This document shows positions 5,205-6,131 of a stretch of 6,131 nucleotides of DNA, one piece after another. The notes below the pieces were generated by a model. It saw only the letters and a list, made by a program, of their open reading frames with translations, had not been told where the DNA came from and did no database searches. Location: contig NZ_JAIOSW010000285.1 in NCBI RefSeq assembly GCF_021107415.1, positions 1 through 6,131 of the forward strand, given 5' to 3'. Source of the DNA: Desulfobacula sp. GTDB taxonomy: Bacteria; Desulfobacterota; Desulfobacteria; Desulfobacterales; Desulfobacteraceae. The first letter of the stretch is position 1. The number at the start of each line of letters is the position of its first letter. Both the position numbers and the translations under genes were made by a program.

Positions 5205-5990
5205 ATGAAAAAACTACTAAAAGATAAATTTATTATGTTCTTATTTTTTGTCGGTGCCACAGCACTGCTTGTGCAACCGGCTTTAGCAAAAGACAAAACC
5301 AGCGATCTTGATCCCCAGGCTCTCAAAATAGTTGACAGGGCCACTTCATTCCTGGCCAAACAAAATCAATTTTCCGTTTCCGTTGAAATATGGAATGATT
5401 TTGTGTCGGCGGAAAACAGGAACGTGCAGTTTGCCAAAACCATTGAACTTAATCTTCGCCGGCCGGATCAATTCAGGATCCAGACTGCGACCATACAGCC
5501 TGAAAAAACTTTTTTCTACAATGGCAAGAGTGTTACCTATCTTGATCAGAGAGCCGGTTTTTTCGGTATTGCTCCAGCACCTGCCACCATTGACAAGACC
5601 ATCGCCGCAATGGGAAAGAAGTATGACATTTCCTTCCCGCTGGATGATATGCTGTTGAGCACTCCCTTTGACGGCTCTGCTGAAAAGGCCCGATCAGGTC
5701 AGTACTATGGTGTCGAAATGGTGTCCGGAATACGATGTCATCATCTTGCCTTCCAGCACGATCTCATAGACTGGCAGGTATGGGTGGAAGATGGCTTGCT
5801 TCCTGTAATACGTAAAATTGTCATCATTCATAAGACAGAACAGGGCTCTCCACAGTTCACAGCAATGTTTGACAAATGGGATTTTTCCACTGCATTGCCA
5901 GATTACCTGTTCAATTTTGAGCCGTCACCGGGCTATCGAAAAATCAATATTATCGAGACCGTGCAAGATAAAACCTCTGTTCAGAAATAA
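5205..5990 (+). CDS. DUF2092 family secreted protein (LolA-like fold)
   Basis: This 261-residue protein has a clear Sec signal peptide: a basic start MKKLLKDK, a hydrophobic core at 9-24, and probable cleavage after ALA (28). The mature part follows the DUF2092 pattern: DLDPQALKIVDRATSFLAKQ (34-53), NLRRPDQFRIQT (83-94), EKTFFYNGKSVTYLDQRAGFF (100-120), APAPATID (123-130), KYDISFPLDDMLL (139-151), GIRCHHLAFQHDLIDWQVWVEDG (175-197), and QFTAMFDKWDF...FNFEPSPGYRKI (217-247). The family is predicted to have a LolA/LppX-like beta fold and to be periplasmic; binding of a hydrophobic ligand is an inference from the fold. The length is typical and the ORF intact. The start is well supported by AGGAGA 5 nt before ATG. 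It is followed 11 bp later by a second secreted-protein gene, so the two probably form an operon. I see no clean promoter in the upstream gap. Confidence 0.88.
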   Translation: MKKLLKDKFIMFLFFVGATALLVQPALAKDKTSDLDPQALKIVDRATSFLAKQNQFSVSVEIWNDFVSAENRNVQFAKTIELNLRRPDQFRIQTATIQPEKTFFYNGKSVTYLDQRAGFFGIAPAPATIDKTIAAMGKKYDISFPLDDMLLSTPFDGSAEKARSGQYYGVEMVSGIRCHHLAFQHDLIDWQVWVEDGLLPVIRKIVIIHKTEQGSPQFTAMFDKWDFSTALPDYLFNFEPSPGYRKINIIETVQDKTSVQK

Positions 5991-6001
5991 AGGAAAAAGC
6001 A

Positions 6002-6131
6002 ATGAATCGCACTCATTTTTCAAACTTTTGTATTATTATGATACTGGCCATATCAATGGTATTTTTACCACTTGGCACGGCTTCGGCCAGGCGCAACAAG
6101 AATACCAATATAGGCCATAGAAACAATAACC
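6002..6131 (+). CDS. Small secreted Asn/Arg-rich protein, N-terminal part (3' end outside the window)
   Basis: An ATG at 6002, with AGGAAA 6 nt upstream, opens a frame that is intact to the window edge (43 codons). The product starts MNRTHF, has a hydrophobic core at about 8-25 and a likely signal-peptidase site after TASA (29). The visible mature part, RRNKNTNIGHRNNN, is rich in Asn and Arg. It lies 11 bp after the DUF2092 gene. From memory, DUF2092 genes are often followed by a short secreted protein with an Asn/Arg/Val-rich repeat region, and this N-terminus fits. I cannot name a family from the visible part. Confidence 0.7.
   Translation, partial: MNRTHFSNFCIIMILAISMVFLPLGTASARRNKNTNIGHRNNN

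Noticed and set aside
5818..6120. A 100-codon frame on the + strand overlapping the end of the DUF2092 gene.
   Set aside because: It is a shadow: the DUF2092 gene and the following signal-peptide gene at 6002 both have ribosome binding sites and fit protein patterns, while this frame has neither.

Overview
The window looks like a stretch of Gram-negative chromosome, with Sec-type signal peptides, a LolA-like periplasmic family and Shine-Dalgarno sites before most genes. The gene content and a GC-rich intergenic palindrome would suit Desulfobacterota or a related marine lineage, but no marker gene fixes the taxonomy, so this is a loose guess. It holds two housekeeping/metal blocks on the left, a patch of decayed mobile DNA in the middle, and two unrelated small units on the right.

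Left (1-2890): the C-terminal part of a DUF3604 protein on the + strand, cut by the window edge, converges on a two-gene minus-strand operon. That operon encodes a NicO/RcnA-type nickel/cobalt transporter with a His-rich loop and a HupE/UreJ-like membrane protein. It has a good sigma70-type promoter at 2829-2857 and good ribosome binding sites. Both products point to nickel or cobalt movement across the inner membrane.

Middle (about 2891-4019): a mobile-element graveyard. A C-terminal remnant of an IS4-type DDE transposase (2891-3190) is followed by IS-end-like direct repeats. Next comes an AT-rich 138-codon ORF that seems to have lost its 5' end (3301-3717). A second transposase fragment at 3774-3947, of the IS3-family OrfB type, keeps the catalytic-Glu motif around DNAPAESFFHTLK and has no start codon of its own. 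The 138-codon ORF is therefore bracketed by two different broken insertion sequences.

Right (4020-6131): an intact stand-alone beta-ketoacyl-ACP synthase III (FabH-like) with a complete Cys-His-Asn triad lies downstream of the IS debris. Then comes an intergenic stretch with a REP-like palindrome. Last is a two-gene unit: a secreted DUF2092 protein, then the start of a small secreted Asn/Arg-rich protein that runs off the window. I see no CRISPR array, tRNA or rRNA. I see no clear new multi-gene system; the best leads are the NicO/HupE/DUF3604 neighbourhood, the truncated ORF between two IS scars, and the DUF2092 pair.
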